This document shows, piece after piece, positions 21,401 through 33,535 of a DNA stretch of 64,000 nt. The notes under the pieces are model-generated. The model ran no database searches, had not been told where the DNA came from, and worked only from the letters and a program-made list of their open reading frames with translations. The stretch comes from Artemisia argyi (lineage: Eukaryota; Streptophyta; Magnoliopsida; Asterales; Asteraceae), in assembly GCA_030686995.1 (NCBI GenBank), contig CM060684.1:6469897-6533896 (forward strand), read 5' to 3'. A program made the translations under genes and the position numbers. Positions within the stretch are counted from its first letter, which is position 1, and every line of letters starts with the position of its first letter.

Positions 21401-24400
21401 AGATGCACTAATAATTTAAAATTTGTGATTTGAGGTTTTGATCAGGTTCTATATCCCAGTCAGCATAAATTCACTTATGTATCAGCTAAGGCCTCAATGG
21501 TATCGAGTGTTTTCTTGTTCTGTTTGAACTCACTTATGTATCAGCTAAGGATTTGAGTGTACTTGATTGACAGTTAGCATGGATGCAATAGTCTATATGT
21601 CTTTGTAAACACATACTATTTGCAAATAGTAAAGCTCAAATAGCTGATTTGCACAACTTAACAAGTTGTTATGTTTAATGTTGAAATAATAAAGATCGAT
21701 CAACTTCATATAAAGTATGACAAGTTGCGTGTAAATCAGCTCCCTTGGTTCAGATGGACTCGCTAGCATGCATGATTGAACAACTTACAGTCGGTGAATC
21801 TTATATATGGTTCAATTTCTAACAAAATTAAAATTGAAATACATAAGAAAATTAAGTTCTTAAAAATGTAATGGTGTATAATTCTTTATTTTTGAATTAA
21901 TAAACATGAGAACACGTACTGTTTAATTTTTGCGATATTTGTTCAAAGTTCAAACTGAAATATATCAATAATTATCATTAAATAAAATTTGACATAGCAG
22001 TATGCAAAATGAATATTAAAAAAAAAAAAAAATGTTTAGCCATCAGACAACCAAACTTTACATTATCAAATGCATTTATCTATTACTGTAGAAAACTCAT
22101 TTTGGAAAAGATAAAAACATAGTACTGTATGTAACTTTGGATAGTACAAGCTTACACATTGTTAAAAGAGAATGCAAAAAATCTCACTTTTGCTCCTATC
22201 CTATGGTTCACATGCAGTAAAAAAAATGATTTTCAATTTTAATCTTGTGCGACCGTTAAACCGTGCAACTTTATTATTATTATTTTGGTAATATAACCAT
22301 TTTACTTAGCTTAGATTAATATATGATATACAACATATGTTTATCGACTATGTTAGGTTAGCTAAAAGCTAAAATTTTGGGTGCGGATTCTCTGAAGTAA
22401 TATACAACTTGATTGATCAAGTTGAATAATCAAATGCTTAGATTAAAAAAATACAAACTACTTTGAATTGATCTAGGCCTTTGATTTGATCCAACATTTG
22501 ATCCAATGGCCGGTAACTATACAACTCGATCAATCAAGTTGTATACTACTTGAGAGAATCATCACCCACTTCCTAATTAGTTCTCTGTAAGCTAAAACTT
22601 TAACTTTAACTTTATCTTTATCCTTTTCTTTTATAATAAAAAGAAACTGTAAGATATACAAAAGACTAAAGAGAAGTAAAGACAATAATTTTGGATTAAT
22701 ACTCAGCCTAGTCACCTAACGTACATGTGCAATTAAAATTTGTGATTAATACTCAAACGACGACGTGTCATCACTATTACCTTGAATCAAAACACTACCA
22801 TTGTTGCTTTCTCCCTTTTTGGTTTCGATGCATTGCCCATATACTACTATAATGTATAAAGATGATTGTGACGCTTCAATTGTATGCTATTGTAAGTTAT
22901 TTGGTTACACGGGTACCTGCCACTTGCCACTGCAACACGCGGATACCAGACTAGTTATTTGTAATTAAAAAAAAACTATTGCTGGTCAAATATTTCAGAA
23001 GAAGACAAAATAATAACCATTGAGAAAAAAGAAGTATGCATTGATAGAAGGCTAGAACGCGAGACGTGCCGTTCATAACAAATGAGGTTTAGCTTTCAAA
23101 CAACACATATTTTCATTTATATATTAGAAAAGTTTATATTAAAAAAGACAGAAAGATACTACAAGGCTACAAGCTGACAAACTGTTAAAATAAGTAGGGA
23201 ACTTAAATGCTTTGCTATTTAAATTTTTGGGTAACCTAGTCAAACTTTTGTCTAGTAACTCGTCTTTATCAAGTCAAAAGCTTGAGACCAGAAAGTGAGC
23301 TCGAAATATTTATCGAGCCGAACTCGAGCTTATTATATATTTGACTTGAGTAATTGTCAAGCTTTTCGAGCTTTTGCATACTTATATATTAATATTTATT
23401 TATATTTCAATATCATAAATGTCTTACCACAAGTTAAGGTGACTGCGTGAATATATATGTTTACCAGTATCATTTGGCAACTACCGTCTAAAAAATGTTA
23501 ATAATAACTAGTTAGGTGACGCTACCGTGTTCTAGGGATATAAAAACTTATTGAAAACATACAAAGACTGAATATTGAGCTATAAAAACTTACAAAGTGA
23601 CAACATGTTGATCTAAACTAGTATGTTTGTTTGCGCGTCGCGTCCTGTTTTTTACCCACATAATATTATTCCCATGTTCATATGTGTTAAAAAATGAAAT
23701 TTATCAATGTTCATTAAACAAAATTTGACAATAACAATAATATCAAAGAAATTAAAAAGGAGTTTGGGAGATGAGAAGACTCGAACAAGAGACCTACCAC
23801 CACTTACCAGAAATGAGGCTAATACACATTTATCTATTTAAAAAACTCTATTTTAGAAAAGACAAAAAACATACGTACTTAGTACCATATGTGGTTTTAA
23901 TTAGGTGAATACATAGGTAATGTAGATAAGATGGAGGATAGAGTAAAAACCCCAAGCCCACCGAGTACCACACATTAAACATTTGCTTGTGTCACCTAAT
24001 ATGATCAAATTTCATTGGTGTTATAATTTGGTCATTTAAATTTTGTATCAATCATAAAAATCATCAATGTTTCAAAATTGTCCCATTCTTATGAAAATGT
24101 TCAAAATTGGTGTGCTTAAAACATATCATATACATTATCATGTTAAACCTTAAAAAAATAATAAAATAAAATAAAAATAAAAATAACACTCAACCTTTAA
24201 ATATAACAACTTCTAACCAGTTTTATGTACAACCAATCAATGCATGACTAAACATAAAAAATAACCACGAAATAATAACCAGATTTAAGAAGTATTTTAT
24301 TCAAGTCAATCTACCATACAAAATTTCACAAAAATGAAACAGTATTAAAACTTTAAGTTGTTTTATAATTACAAAAAAGTTAGATTGACTAAATTGGAAT

Positions 24401-25128
24401 ATATCTCAAACTTGATGCTACTATTTGAGAGACATTGTCCTCCATCTAATTTTGCGATGCATCGTCGTGGCATTTTCGTGATACTTCCGGAACTTGGTTG
24501 CAAACTACTACTACAATAACATGCTTTCGAGTTCTCAACTAGTTCCACTGACAGACCCATGATTTTTAAAAGGGTGTTGCACAAAAGAAATATTAGGCTA
24601 ACTAAAGTTACACCGTAAGAAACGAAAGTAGAAAAGAAAAATAAAAATAAAAATTAGGGGTTGCACATACTACAAAAACGACAGTTTTGAATTCTTTTTA
24701 CACTTAGTGATCTAAAATCGGGTGTAGCCCGTGCCGCACCTGGCATACATGTGGGTCCGTCCATGGTTCCACAATCGAGAATGCTTTGCCACTTTACTTT
24801 AATATCAGATTTCTCTTTTTCTTTTCAACTTGTTTATATTCAACAATAAAGTAGCATGTACTTGAATGAGTTTATATTTGTTACTTGCTTTTACGTGTTG
24901 TTTATTTTGCAATTCTATTTCATTCTATCAACTACTTTCTATATTTATCATTGATAATAAAAGCATCAATGGAGGTTTACAGAGAAGGTCATGATAACAT
25001 AGAGAAAACATGGTTTATCAACTAAGGATTTGAATGTACTCGATTGATAGCATGGATGCACTATTCTCTATTTTGTAGTGAATTAGAAATGAAAGAGCAA
25101 AAGTGAAAGAAAAAAATGAAAAAAAACA

Positions 25129-25196
<68 letters not shown>

Positions 25197-25660
25197 AAAC
25201 AAACAAAAAATAAAAAAAGAACGAGGAAGGGTGGCTGACTAGAACTCGAGACCTGCTACTCATAGAGCGTCATCCTTAGCCAGCGACCTATCCACTCTCT
25301 CAAGTTTCATGCTCAAATACAAATTATTTATTTATTGTTCAAGATGTAATATATTATGCATTGATATTTTTTTCAAAAAAATAACAAACTGTTTTTTTTT
25401 TTTCCTTTTGTTTGGTCTACGATACTTTTAGTTTATTTGGACTCGCTAGCATGCGATTAAACAACTTACAAATGGTGAACCTTCTATGGTTCATTCGCCT
25501 ACAAAATTCAACATAAACAAGCAAAGTTCTTAACCACTTTAACGAAGCTCTAATCAGCACCATATGTCCTTATTATTACTATTACATGCATAAACACAAG
25601 ACTACCTTTATATATATCACATACACGATTACATCGATCTTTATTAGTCCACGTGTCTTC
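21401..25660. repeat. Segmental duplication unit A, intergenic part
   Basis: Stretches here recur in order at 26.7-28.6 kb: 23,990-24,070 with 26,727-26,790; 24,360-24,560 with 27,300-27,490; 22,975-23,350 with 28,070-28,530. They also recur inverted at 41.6-42.1 kb (24,960-25,070 and 25,440-25,510). SINE-like heads lie at about 23,045, 23,770 and 25,230. A poly-A run sits at 22,019. No gene was found apart from the peptide gene that follows. Confidence 0.6.
25131..25193. repeat. (AT)n microsatellite
   Basis: About 31 AT units. It interrupts duplicated sequence and is followed by an A-rich stretch and a SINE-like head at 25,230. Confidence 0.95.
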
Positions 25661-25668
25661 CATCAAGA

Positions 25669-25896
25669 TCACTGACCAGGAGCCATAGGTGAAGGTGCAA
25701 TGACGACTTTAACAACGTTATCATCCTCATCATCGGGACCAGGAGGAAGAGGGACGGTACTACAAGGGTAATTGGGGTAGCAACAAACTTCATCTGGACG
25801 CTCATCGAATGAAAATGGCTTTGACGCGATTTTAGTGGTTCCTAAAAGATCAAGTATCATTACACATATCATCATAACCTTTCTCATTATACCCAT
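25669..25896 (-). CDS. Small secreted peptide precursor (75 aa), intact member of a local family
   Basis: A single-exon frame starts at the ATG at 25,896. It has a hydrophobic N-terminus typical of a signal peptide (core VMMICVMILDLLGTT), a short spacer, a CCYPNYPC cysteine cluster, a Pro-rich then acidic stretch (PGPDDEDD) and a conserved C-terminal tail APSPMAPGQ. The layout resembles plant secreted signalling-peptide precursors, where the C-terminal tail is the processed product. I do not recognise the family and no function is claimed. TATAAATA on the minus strand about 55 bases upstream is a plausible TATA box. Two damaged paralogues nearby share both promoter and coding sequence. With only three cysteines, a classical defensin fold is unlikely. 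Confidence 0.6.
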   Translation of the reverse strand: MGIMRKVMMICVMILDLLGTTKIASKPFSFDERPDEVCCYPNYPCSTVPLPPGPDDEDDNVVKVVIAPSPMAPGQ

Positions 25897-25944
25897 AATT
25901 TCTTCTAGTTAAAATGTTTGTATTCCATGATGGATGCTTAATGA

Positions 25945-25960
25945 AGTTATTTATACGTGA
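25945..25960 (-). promoter_or_regulatory. TATA box of the secreted-peptide gene
   Basis: TATAAATA on the minus strand near 25,948-25,955, with about 50 bases to the ATG. The broken paralogue has a matching TTTATATAAG upstream of its start region, so the promoter was duplicated along with the gene. Confidence 0.5.
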
Positions 25961-27620
25961 AATTTAGTGAGAAAATGGCATATTTCTACATACGGCAAGA
26001 TTACAAAAGATGTAAACTAATAACATGAAGATTATCACTACCTTTTGTTATTTTTCTAAACTTGATAAATATTCGAAAAAAATTAAGTACAACTCTAGTA
26101 CCAAAATACGGGGCATATATGTTTCGGAAAGTATCACCTTTGTTCATAAGAATTTTAAACGGCTGGAGTTATGGGGAGGAGGAGTCTTTGGCTTAACCAA
26201 AGTATTTTCATGATTATTTTAGACTCTTTCTTGGACGGCCCTAAATGGGTTAATAACTATTAAGAACTTTTTGTCACATTTCTTGTTATTTTAGTGAAAT
26301 CTTTTCCACAAAACTAAACCAACAAAGTTGGTGTCGCTTAATATAGTATTGATAAGAACTACGTATAAAGTTAACGGTTAAAATTTATTATTTTCTTGTT
26401 CATAAATTTGAGTGCACTATTTCATTCAGGCCAGAAATTATGGTTTTTAAATGTTTTGGTCCATCACAAAAGTGAAAAAAAAATAATAAATAAAAAAAAA
26501 ATTAAAAAAAAAACTCAAACACGAGAGCTACCACTTATAAGACTTCATTCTTAGCCAGCAAGCCTCACACATTCTCAAGATTCATTTACAAATGCAAATT
26601 ATTTATTGTTTATGATGGTATATATGTACCTCATCTCAAGAGGTTCAAATGCATTGAACTATACTATGTCAAAATTTTCTTTTCTTTTGGTCTATGGTAT
26701 TTTTGATTTATTTTGAATTGAAGTAGCATTTACTTTTGTCACCCGATAATAATCATGTTTTATTAGTGTTTCAATTTGGTCACTCACATTTTATATTGAC
26801 AAAAAAAAACACTAATGTCTCAAATTGTTCCGTTCTTTTGAAATTGTTTAAAATTGGTGTGCTTAAAGTGCCATATATTATGTGTTGTAACTTAATAATA
26901 AACATCCACCTTCTAAATATAACTACTTCCAACTAACTTTATATACAACCAATCAAAGCATGACCGAATATTAAAAAAAAAGGTTTTGTTAACCACAACC
27001 CATGAGGTTATGTTTAAAGATACCATAATTAAAAATTTTACATTAAATGAACTGGTATATTCTATAATTATACACATTTTTTCATTTTAAACATGGAATG
27101 TGATGTTAAACTTGGAATGTTTAGTGTTCATTTAATGCAAAAAATTTAATTAAGGTATGTTTAAACACAACTCCATGGGTTGTGGTTAACAAAACCCAAA
27201 AAATAATAACAAAATAATAATCAAGTTTGGAAAGTGTTTTGTTCATGTCACTCTAACATAAGAATTTCACAAAAATGAAACATTTTTAAAACTTTGAATT
27301 GTTTTTATAATCACGATAAAGTTAAAGTGACTCAAAAGAAACAGATATCAAGCTTAATTACTATACTCTTTGATAGACATTGTCCTCCATCAGTCCATCT
27401 AATTTTGCGATGGTCGGTGTGACATTCACTTGATACTTCCGGATCTCAGTTGCAAACTACTGCAATAACGTGCCTTCGAGTTACCAACTAATTCCACAAT
27501 CGAGAATGTTCTGACACTTTACTCTAATATCAAATTTCTCTTTTTCTTTTCAACTTGTTCAAGGAGTGTCAATACTTTAATAAGTTTACGCTATCGTGTT
27601 CCTAGGATATAAAAATGTTG
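25961..27620. repeat. Segmental duplication unit B, first part
   Basis: Upstream region of the peptide gene, then sequence repeating unit A (26,700-26,960 and 27,230-27,490 match 23,990-24,250 and 24,290-24,560). A SINE-like head lies at about 26,515-26,600. 26,990-27,200 holds an inverted pair around gttttgttaaccacaaccca and tgggttgtggttaacaaaac, consistent with a small MITE. No gene was seen. Confidence 0.5.
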
Positions 27621-27628
27621 GTGAAATA

Positions 27629-27911
27629 TAAGGGTGAGCATTCCGACCGTTTGGACCGGACCGACCGACAAAACCGACCGGACCGACCGAAAACTGGACC
27701 GATCGAAGGACCAACGGTCCGGTCTCGGTCTGGGATTTTTCACTAATTCGGTCCTCGGTCCGGTCCGGACCGACCAAAAAACCGAAAAACTTGCCAAAAT
27801 CTTGCCTAACGACCACATTCAGTCCGGTCTCGGTCTATGGTTTTTCCCAAAGTCGGTCTTCGGTCCGGTCCTGGCCGGTCCGGTCCAGTTTTTGGACCAT
27901 GATCACCCCTA
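27629..27911. mobile_element. hAT-type MITE with GGACCGGACCGACC motifs
   Basis: The 283-bp element is flanked by perfect GTGAAATA duplications (27,621-27,628 and 27,912-27,919). Ends read TAAGGGTGAGCA and, inverted, TAGGGGTGATCA. The interior is repeated GGTCCGGTC/GACCGGACC. The open frames across it are shadows of this composition. Confidence 0.9.
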
Positions 27912-28355
27912 GTGAAATATATGCTATTGATTGAAATTAAGCAACAAAAACATACAAATTGGCAACAAATTGATACCCATATATATGTTTGCGTGTCGTG
28001 TTAGTTTAGAACCTACAAGTTTTTTTGCATGTACACTTGTATTGATATCAATTAGTTGTAACTCATAAAAACTATTGCTGGTTAGATATTTCAGAAGAAG
28101 ACAAAATAATTAAATCAATTGAGGAAAAAGAAGTATGCATTATTTGAAGGCTCGAACGCGAGACCTGCCGTTCATAAGAAATGGGGTTTAGCCTTCAAAC
28201 CAGCACGCTCTTTCACTTTTGTATGTTAGAAAGTTCCTTTCAAACAGGACAAAAAGATACGTAGTACGATATGTGGTGTGGCATAGGATCTACAAAGCTA
28301 CAAGCTAACACATTGTTAAAATAAATAGGGAATTTAAATACTAAGTATTTGAATT

Positions 28356-28674
28356 TAGGACGTAAATGAGTCGAGCTTTTGTCGAGTAACTCGAGCGTGT
28401 TTGAGCTGAATTTTATTAAGTCTCAAAGCTCGAGACCAGAAAGTGAGCTCGAAATGTTTATCGAGCCAAACTCGAGCTTATATATACTCAACTTGAGTCA
28501 TTGTCGAGCTTTTGTTGGCTTATATATAAATACAATAAAAGTAAATACTTATTTATGGATGTATCGAGTTTTTCAAGCCGAATTTAAACTTTCTAGAGCT
28601 TAGCTCGAGCTTGCCTCATGAAGGCTCGCCAAGCTCAAGCCAAACATAATAATGTCGAGTCAAGTTAAGCCCTA
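28356..28674. mobile_element. Probable hAT-type MITE with GAGCTCGAGC motifs
   Basis: Left end TAGGACGTAAATGAG and right end inverted TAGGGCTTAACTTGA are similar. The interior is repeated CTCGAG/GAGCTCG. Flanking duplication is not convincing. A partial copy lies at about 23,230-23,390 in duplication unit A. Confidence 0.55.
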
Positions 28675-28689
28675 TCAATGTTCGACATG

Positions 28690-28880
28690 ATTTGACTCGT
28701 TTATTCTCCTTTTCGTTTCAACTTGTATGGAAACGGCTTTGACACCATTGTTGTGGTTCCTATTAGCACAAGTATCGTCACACACATCATCATATATAAT
28801 CGTTCTCATGATACGTATCCATGTTTTCTTTCTGTTAAATGCTTGTATCCCATGATGGATGTTTAATGCAGACATTTATA
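28690..28880 (-). pseudogene. Truncated copy of the secreted-peptide gene (5' half)
   Basis: Minus-strand sequence from about 28,835 to 28,715 matches the signal-peptide and early mature coding sequence of the gene at 25.7 kb. The upstream TATA and about 100 bp of 5' flank match too. The start codon region and frame have decayed and the cysteine and C-terminal coding part is missing, replaced by MITE sequence (28,356-28,674). Confidence 0.65.
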
Positions 28881-29487
28881 TAAGAGATTTAGTAAGAAAA
28901 TGGCATATTTCGTGAACCAACAAGTAAATAACATCATGACGATTATCACTAGCTTTTGTTATGTTCTTTTACTACACTTGGAAAACATTCGATATATAAA
29001 CTCGGCCCTTGTTTGGTTGTTCCAAAATATAGGACATATATGTTTCGACTATAGTATCACCTTCCTTCTTGTAAATCATGTATTCTTTAATGTTTTTGAA
29101 CGACATATAACATATTGAAAAACTAATAATTATCTGAGGAAAAGAAAAATTTATATTTAATCTACCTTCAATTAAAGAGCAAAAGTGAATAGGAAAAATA
29201 AAATAAAAAAGAGTTGGTCAACAAGTTGCTGATTCGAAAGCGAGACCTACCACTCATAGGATATCAGCCAGCGAGCCATCCACACTCCTCAGATACATTT
29301 CCGATTCATGATTTTATATCTCATCTCAAGAGGCTTCAAATGCAGCGACATTTTTACATAAAATAACCACGACATATACGTATGATTTATTTATTTGAGT
29401 GCTAAAGAAAACCACCATATGCCTCCCTCTTCTTTCTTTTTTCAAATACTTGTGTCGCTGTCTTATATTTAGACCTAACAGTTGTTT
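28881..29487. repeat. Duplicated upstream sequence and a SINE-like head
   Basis: 28,890-29,110 repeats the upstream flank of the peptide gene. A SINE-like head lies at about 29,225-29,300 (cgaaagcgagacctaccac). No gene was seen. Confidence 0.5.
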
Positions 29488-29676
29488 TCCGGTTAGACCC
29501 GGTTATATCCGGTCAAGACCCGGTTTGACCCGATCATATCCGGTCAAGACCCGGCTATACCCGGTTATATCTGGCCAAGACCCGGTTAGACCTGGTCATT
29601 TCCGGTCAAGACCCGGCCAGCAGTTAGATACGATCACTTCCGGTCAAGACCCGGTTAGACCCGGTCATTTCCGGGC
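29488..29676. repeat. CCGGTCAAGACCCGG minisatellite, locus 2
   Basis: About five degenerate units of the same repeat as at 16.85 kb. Here it abuts importin-like exon remnants rather than an ARM pseudogene. The open frame through it (SRPGLTRSYPVKTR type) is a repeat artefact. Confidence 0.9.
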
Positions 29677-29793
29677 GAGAATAATTGTGTGAAATTGTGC
29701 ATCATTATTTACCCAAATAACTAAATTCCGTAGAAGAATTTGGTTGACTCAAGAAAAAACAAATTCCAGGGATAGCTAGCATTAGCTACTTAC

Positions 29794-32400
29794 CAGCATA
29801 GGCGTCTGATAAGAGGATAGCTCCTCAAACAAAGGCAAGAAAGAGGCTTTAAAGGCTTTCACTAAAGTTCGCAAGACTTCATCAACCTGTAACAACGGAA
29901 GGTAAGCCATGAAAGAGAAATATATGATTTACACAAATTATTGTGTTTTACTATTGAAAATGCCAAAATCAATCCATTTAGTTATAAATGAATCAATGTG
30001 GGTCTATGATGGATTAAATGGTTAAAAGCAACAATTAGGTATAGCGAAAATGGCTGGTTAGAAGGTTTTCAAGCCAAGCGAACCCAAGCCAACCCATCTC
30101 AACAGTCATAATTACCCATTTTGACTCATAACATGGACAATTTAGAAAACTTTAAATAAATCAACTAAACTGACCCATTTTAGTCCCCACTTCAGCCCCC
30201 AAACACACCCATTTCATCACCCAAATCCACCCATTTCAGCCGCCAAACACTTCCACTTTAGCTTCCATTTCAGCACCCAAACGCATCCGTTTTAGCTCCC
30301 ACTTCAGCATCCAATCCGACAGCCATTACCAAGGCGGCTTCTTGCCTAATGCCCTGGTTCATTCCCATGGTGCATTTCTCATAGAAGCTTATCACCTTAT
30401 AGTCATACACGTAGAAGCTTATCACCTTATAGTCATACAGGTCAACAAAATAGTTATAGACGTTCATTCCCATGGTGTCCTAAAAACAGTAACTTCTACA
30501 TCCAAAAGTCCTAGCCATCTTGACAGCAGGTGTGCTTTGCTGATATTTAATTTCATTTTCGGCTGCGACACTGCTGCAAATGAACGTGTAATAGATCCCT
30601 GCAGAATTCACATAAAAGATGTTTTAGATGAATCAAAGATCGTAGAAACAACAAAATGAGATTAAGAGGGTCATATATTCGCGGGGTGCTTATATCCTAA
30701 TGTAACCCAAACGACATGAGCTGCATTTCTGCTTATACTAAAGAGCAATTTCAACTCGTAGATATCCTAAGGGGCATAAAATTCAATTTCGTTTGATCCA
30801 TCAAACCTTATAACAAAAAGAATAATGGAACAATCTTGGACTTTAAAATGTCTGACGTGTAACAAATTCTGTATATAGGGGGTGCTTATATGCTTTATTT
30901 AAACTTGGAAAGACCAATGAATTCACTTTTTTTGGATTATGAGCTTATTAACTTAAGCTAATTGCTCATGAAAGTCTATAAGCCCATATTCTGAAAAACT
31001 GAATTTATGAGGTATTCGAATTAAAATAAGCCGATAAACCAACAAAATAAGCTATTTCAAACAATTGCATATTTTTTCATCTAATTTTCCTTCATGAAGG
31101 AAGATTATCTATTTCAAACAATGGTAACAGATAGGTACCATTTCCCCTGGTGCATCCAGGTCCCAAAGATAACTTTTCATTTGATTTTGCAACAGATAGG
31201 TACCATTTCTCATGGCTGATTTTTTTGCTTCAGAGTTTTTCACAGATATTGTACAAAAAAGATGATAAAGTTCTTACCTTCAAAATAAACTAAATTATAT
31301 TGTACAAAAAACTAAATTACTTTCAAAATAAAGTTGTTACCTTTTACATGAACAATGTTGGTTCAATGATTAGAACTACAGCTATCTCCATAGCTACACA
31401 TGGCCGTCCATAACTAAAACATACAATCGATCTCAACAGCTCGATCTGTATGATGCTCATGTGCATGATGCTACTTCGTATATAGATTGGATGACACAAT
31501 AACCTAACCTACATTTTAGCATGTTCTTAATCTAGAGTTTAAACTCGTATCAAAGGTTTATTGTATGTATTTATTTCCTCGGTTGCCTGATCTCCTTATT
31601 TTTTTCTTCCACAGGGTGCGCTAATTTATCCGAGGACATAGGCACTACAGACCCACGACTTTAAAAAAAGACGGTTTATCACAGTTCTTGAAAGGCAGGT
31701 TAAAAATTAGAAAGTTGACTCTAGAGTTGTTTACACAAATACCTCACGTGCTGCAAGTCATGCTTTAGCCCTCCAACTTCCGACTTCAGAAAAGTGAATC
31801 CTGCATTGTCTAACTGTAGAAAATTAGTACAAAAAAAGGGAACGACATACTGTAACAAAAAACCACAGAAACCAAAAGATATTGGAAAACTACCTCCATC
31901 GAGTTTTCTAAGGTAGAAACTTCAACGTTGGGGTCATTCATGTGGTAGTCGAAGCTCAACTCACCATATTCAGTCTCATAGTGGCTATCATCTTCTGAAT
32001 CTTCGTAGCCAGTAAGAAAAATAGAAACTAATATTAGAGTAACTTACTTTAATAAGCCTGTGTCTAAATTAATTAACGACAAACTACATTTAACCCGTTT
32101 AACCCACTTAAACGGTCCCTTTATAGGCAGACTTCTAAATGTACAAAATCGGAACCATTTGTCAAAATTGCATCTCAGAGATAAACTGATTAATAAGAAA
32201 TCTATCATAAAAAATCAAGTTAAGTTTATCCTTTTTGCAAAGGAACATAAATGCTAAAGACTGCTACCTGAAAACAAAGTGTCATTTTAATCGCTTTTAG
32301 TGCTTCCTGAAACTCACCAACTTTACGCTAGTATGTAGCCATCCTTGCAGAGCAAGATTCAGACGACCATTTCCATCCTGATCAAAATACAAAAACTGAA
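29794..32400 (-). pseudogene. Exon remnants resembling an importin-beta3 / importin-5 gene
   Basis: Exon 29,886-29,794 (31 codons, good ttacag acceptor and gtaagt donor) encodes LRTLVKAFKASFLPLFEELS, which closely resembles the segment before the C-terminal HEAT repeats of plant importin-5 (IMB3-type). Upstream candidates are 31,813-31,743 (donor gtattt), about 32,005-31,893 (acidic EDSEDDS, as in the acidic stretch of importin-5) and about 32,385-32,325. Phases between the 31.8 and 29.9 kb exons do not match directly, and most HEAT repeats are absent. This is therefore a fragmentary or rearranged copy, truncated at its 3' side by the minisatellite cassette. The open frame at 30,270-30,473 includes a 30-bp tandem duplication (aagcttatcaccttatagtc) and is unassigned. 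Confidence 0.5.
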
Positions 32401-33190
32401 AAAATCAAAAGCCTATTATTGAGCTTAGAATGTTACATCTACTTTAAATTTTCATTTGATTGAACAGTTGGTGTGCATCAAACAAATCCAAATGACTTTT
32501 GCAAATTAACATGAGTATTATATCGTATATCCAAACACCCTGTTACGAAAAATTAACATGACTTTTGCAAATTAACATGTGTATCAAGGGATAAAATACA
32601 CTTGTTTATCATTGTGATATCAGCTGGTGGATTTGATGACAGGGAAGTGGCCTGGAATTTTCTAGGAGTTGAGGAGAAGTGTTTGGACAAATGGGATGCT
32701 GTGAAACTGGAATGGATATAAACGGGGTGCTACAGGGGTTTCTACAGTGATAAACGGGGTGCTACAGTGGGCTACAGTTGGAGTAACAGTAGCAGGCTAA
32801 TGTTGCAACCAATGGAGTGCATTTATATTGACAGCAAGTCACAACCCAAAACACGGCGTCCTAGGGCATTTCTTGTATAATATTTCAGGGTTCAAAAGCA
32901 AATGGTGCATTTATATTGAGAGCAAGTCACAACCCAAAACACGGCGTCCTAGGGCATTTCTTGGTAAAAGAGCATGTAGGGAAAAGGCTCATTACCCAAG
33001 TATCCCACCGAGGTCTAGTTCTCAGTCTCGTACCCTTCGTCGCACTACCACTAGCTTCACCTGTAACAAGTACAACAAAGCAACGTAAGCACAACGCTTA
33101 GTGAGATAACATATAAAAGCATAACATAAACGGCATAATACTAGTGTTGCTTTGTAAATCTGAGGATGCTTGCTATTAGCCTTGCACTAG
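32401..33190. repeat. Intergenic region with a direct duplication of about 58 bp
   Basis: The phrase gcaagtcacaacccaaaaca with its neighbours occurs at 32,820-32,875 and 32,907-32,962. The overlapping short frames are repeat artefacts. Otherwise unassigned. Confidence 0.5.
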
Positions 33191-33535
33191 TCATCCACTT
33201 AGGACGCTATGAACCCACGTTGGTTCAATATAGCTAAAAATGTTCTAGTCGTCCACTTAGGATGTCTAAGTCATATATTCCATGACTTTGAGCCGCTCAT
33301 ACACAATAGTCATCCGCACAGGATGTCTAAGTCCCATTTTACAAGATGAGATGCTAATAAAGGCTCGGTCGTCTACTTAGGACGTCTAGGCTCCCTTTTA
33401 GAGCATGTCATGACATAATAACACACGTCGTCCACTTAGGACGTCTACACCCTTCTTTCGGGTCATAATGCATATATTTATGCAAATCGTCCACTTAGGA
33501 CGGCTTATTCAGCTATGTCGCCCACTTACGACGAT
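33191..33535. repeat. 59-bp tandem repeat with a conserved hairpin core CGTCCACTTAGGACG
   Basis: Core copies start at about 33,191, 33,249, 33,310, 33,369, 33,428, 33,487 and 33,518, i.e. 58-61 bp apart except for the last. The core CGTCC-ACTTA-GGACG can form a short hairpin. Sequence between cores is poorly conserved. Confidence 0.8.

Noticed and set aside
25669..25896. Classical defensin or lipid-transfer protein
   Set aside because: Only three cysteines and no family spacing; kept as an unassigned secreted peptide.
27586..27912. Arg/Pro/Ser-rich open frames on both strands
   Set aside because: Shadows of the repeated GGACCGG motif inside a hAT MITE.
33191..33535. CRISPR-like regular repeats
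   Set aside because: Plant nuclear context, spacers are degenerate versions of one another and there are no cas genes; it is a 59-bp minisatellite.
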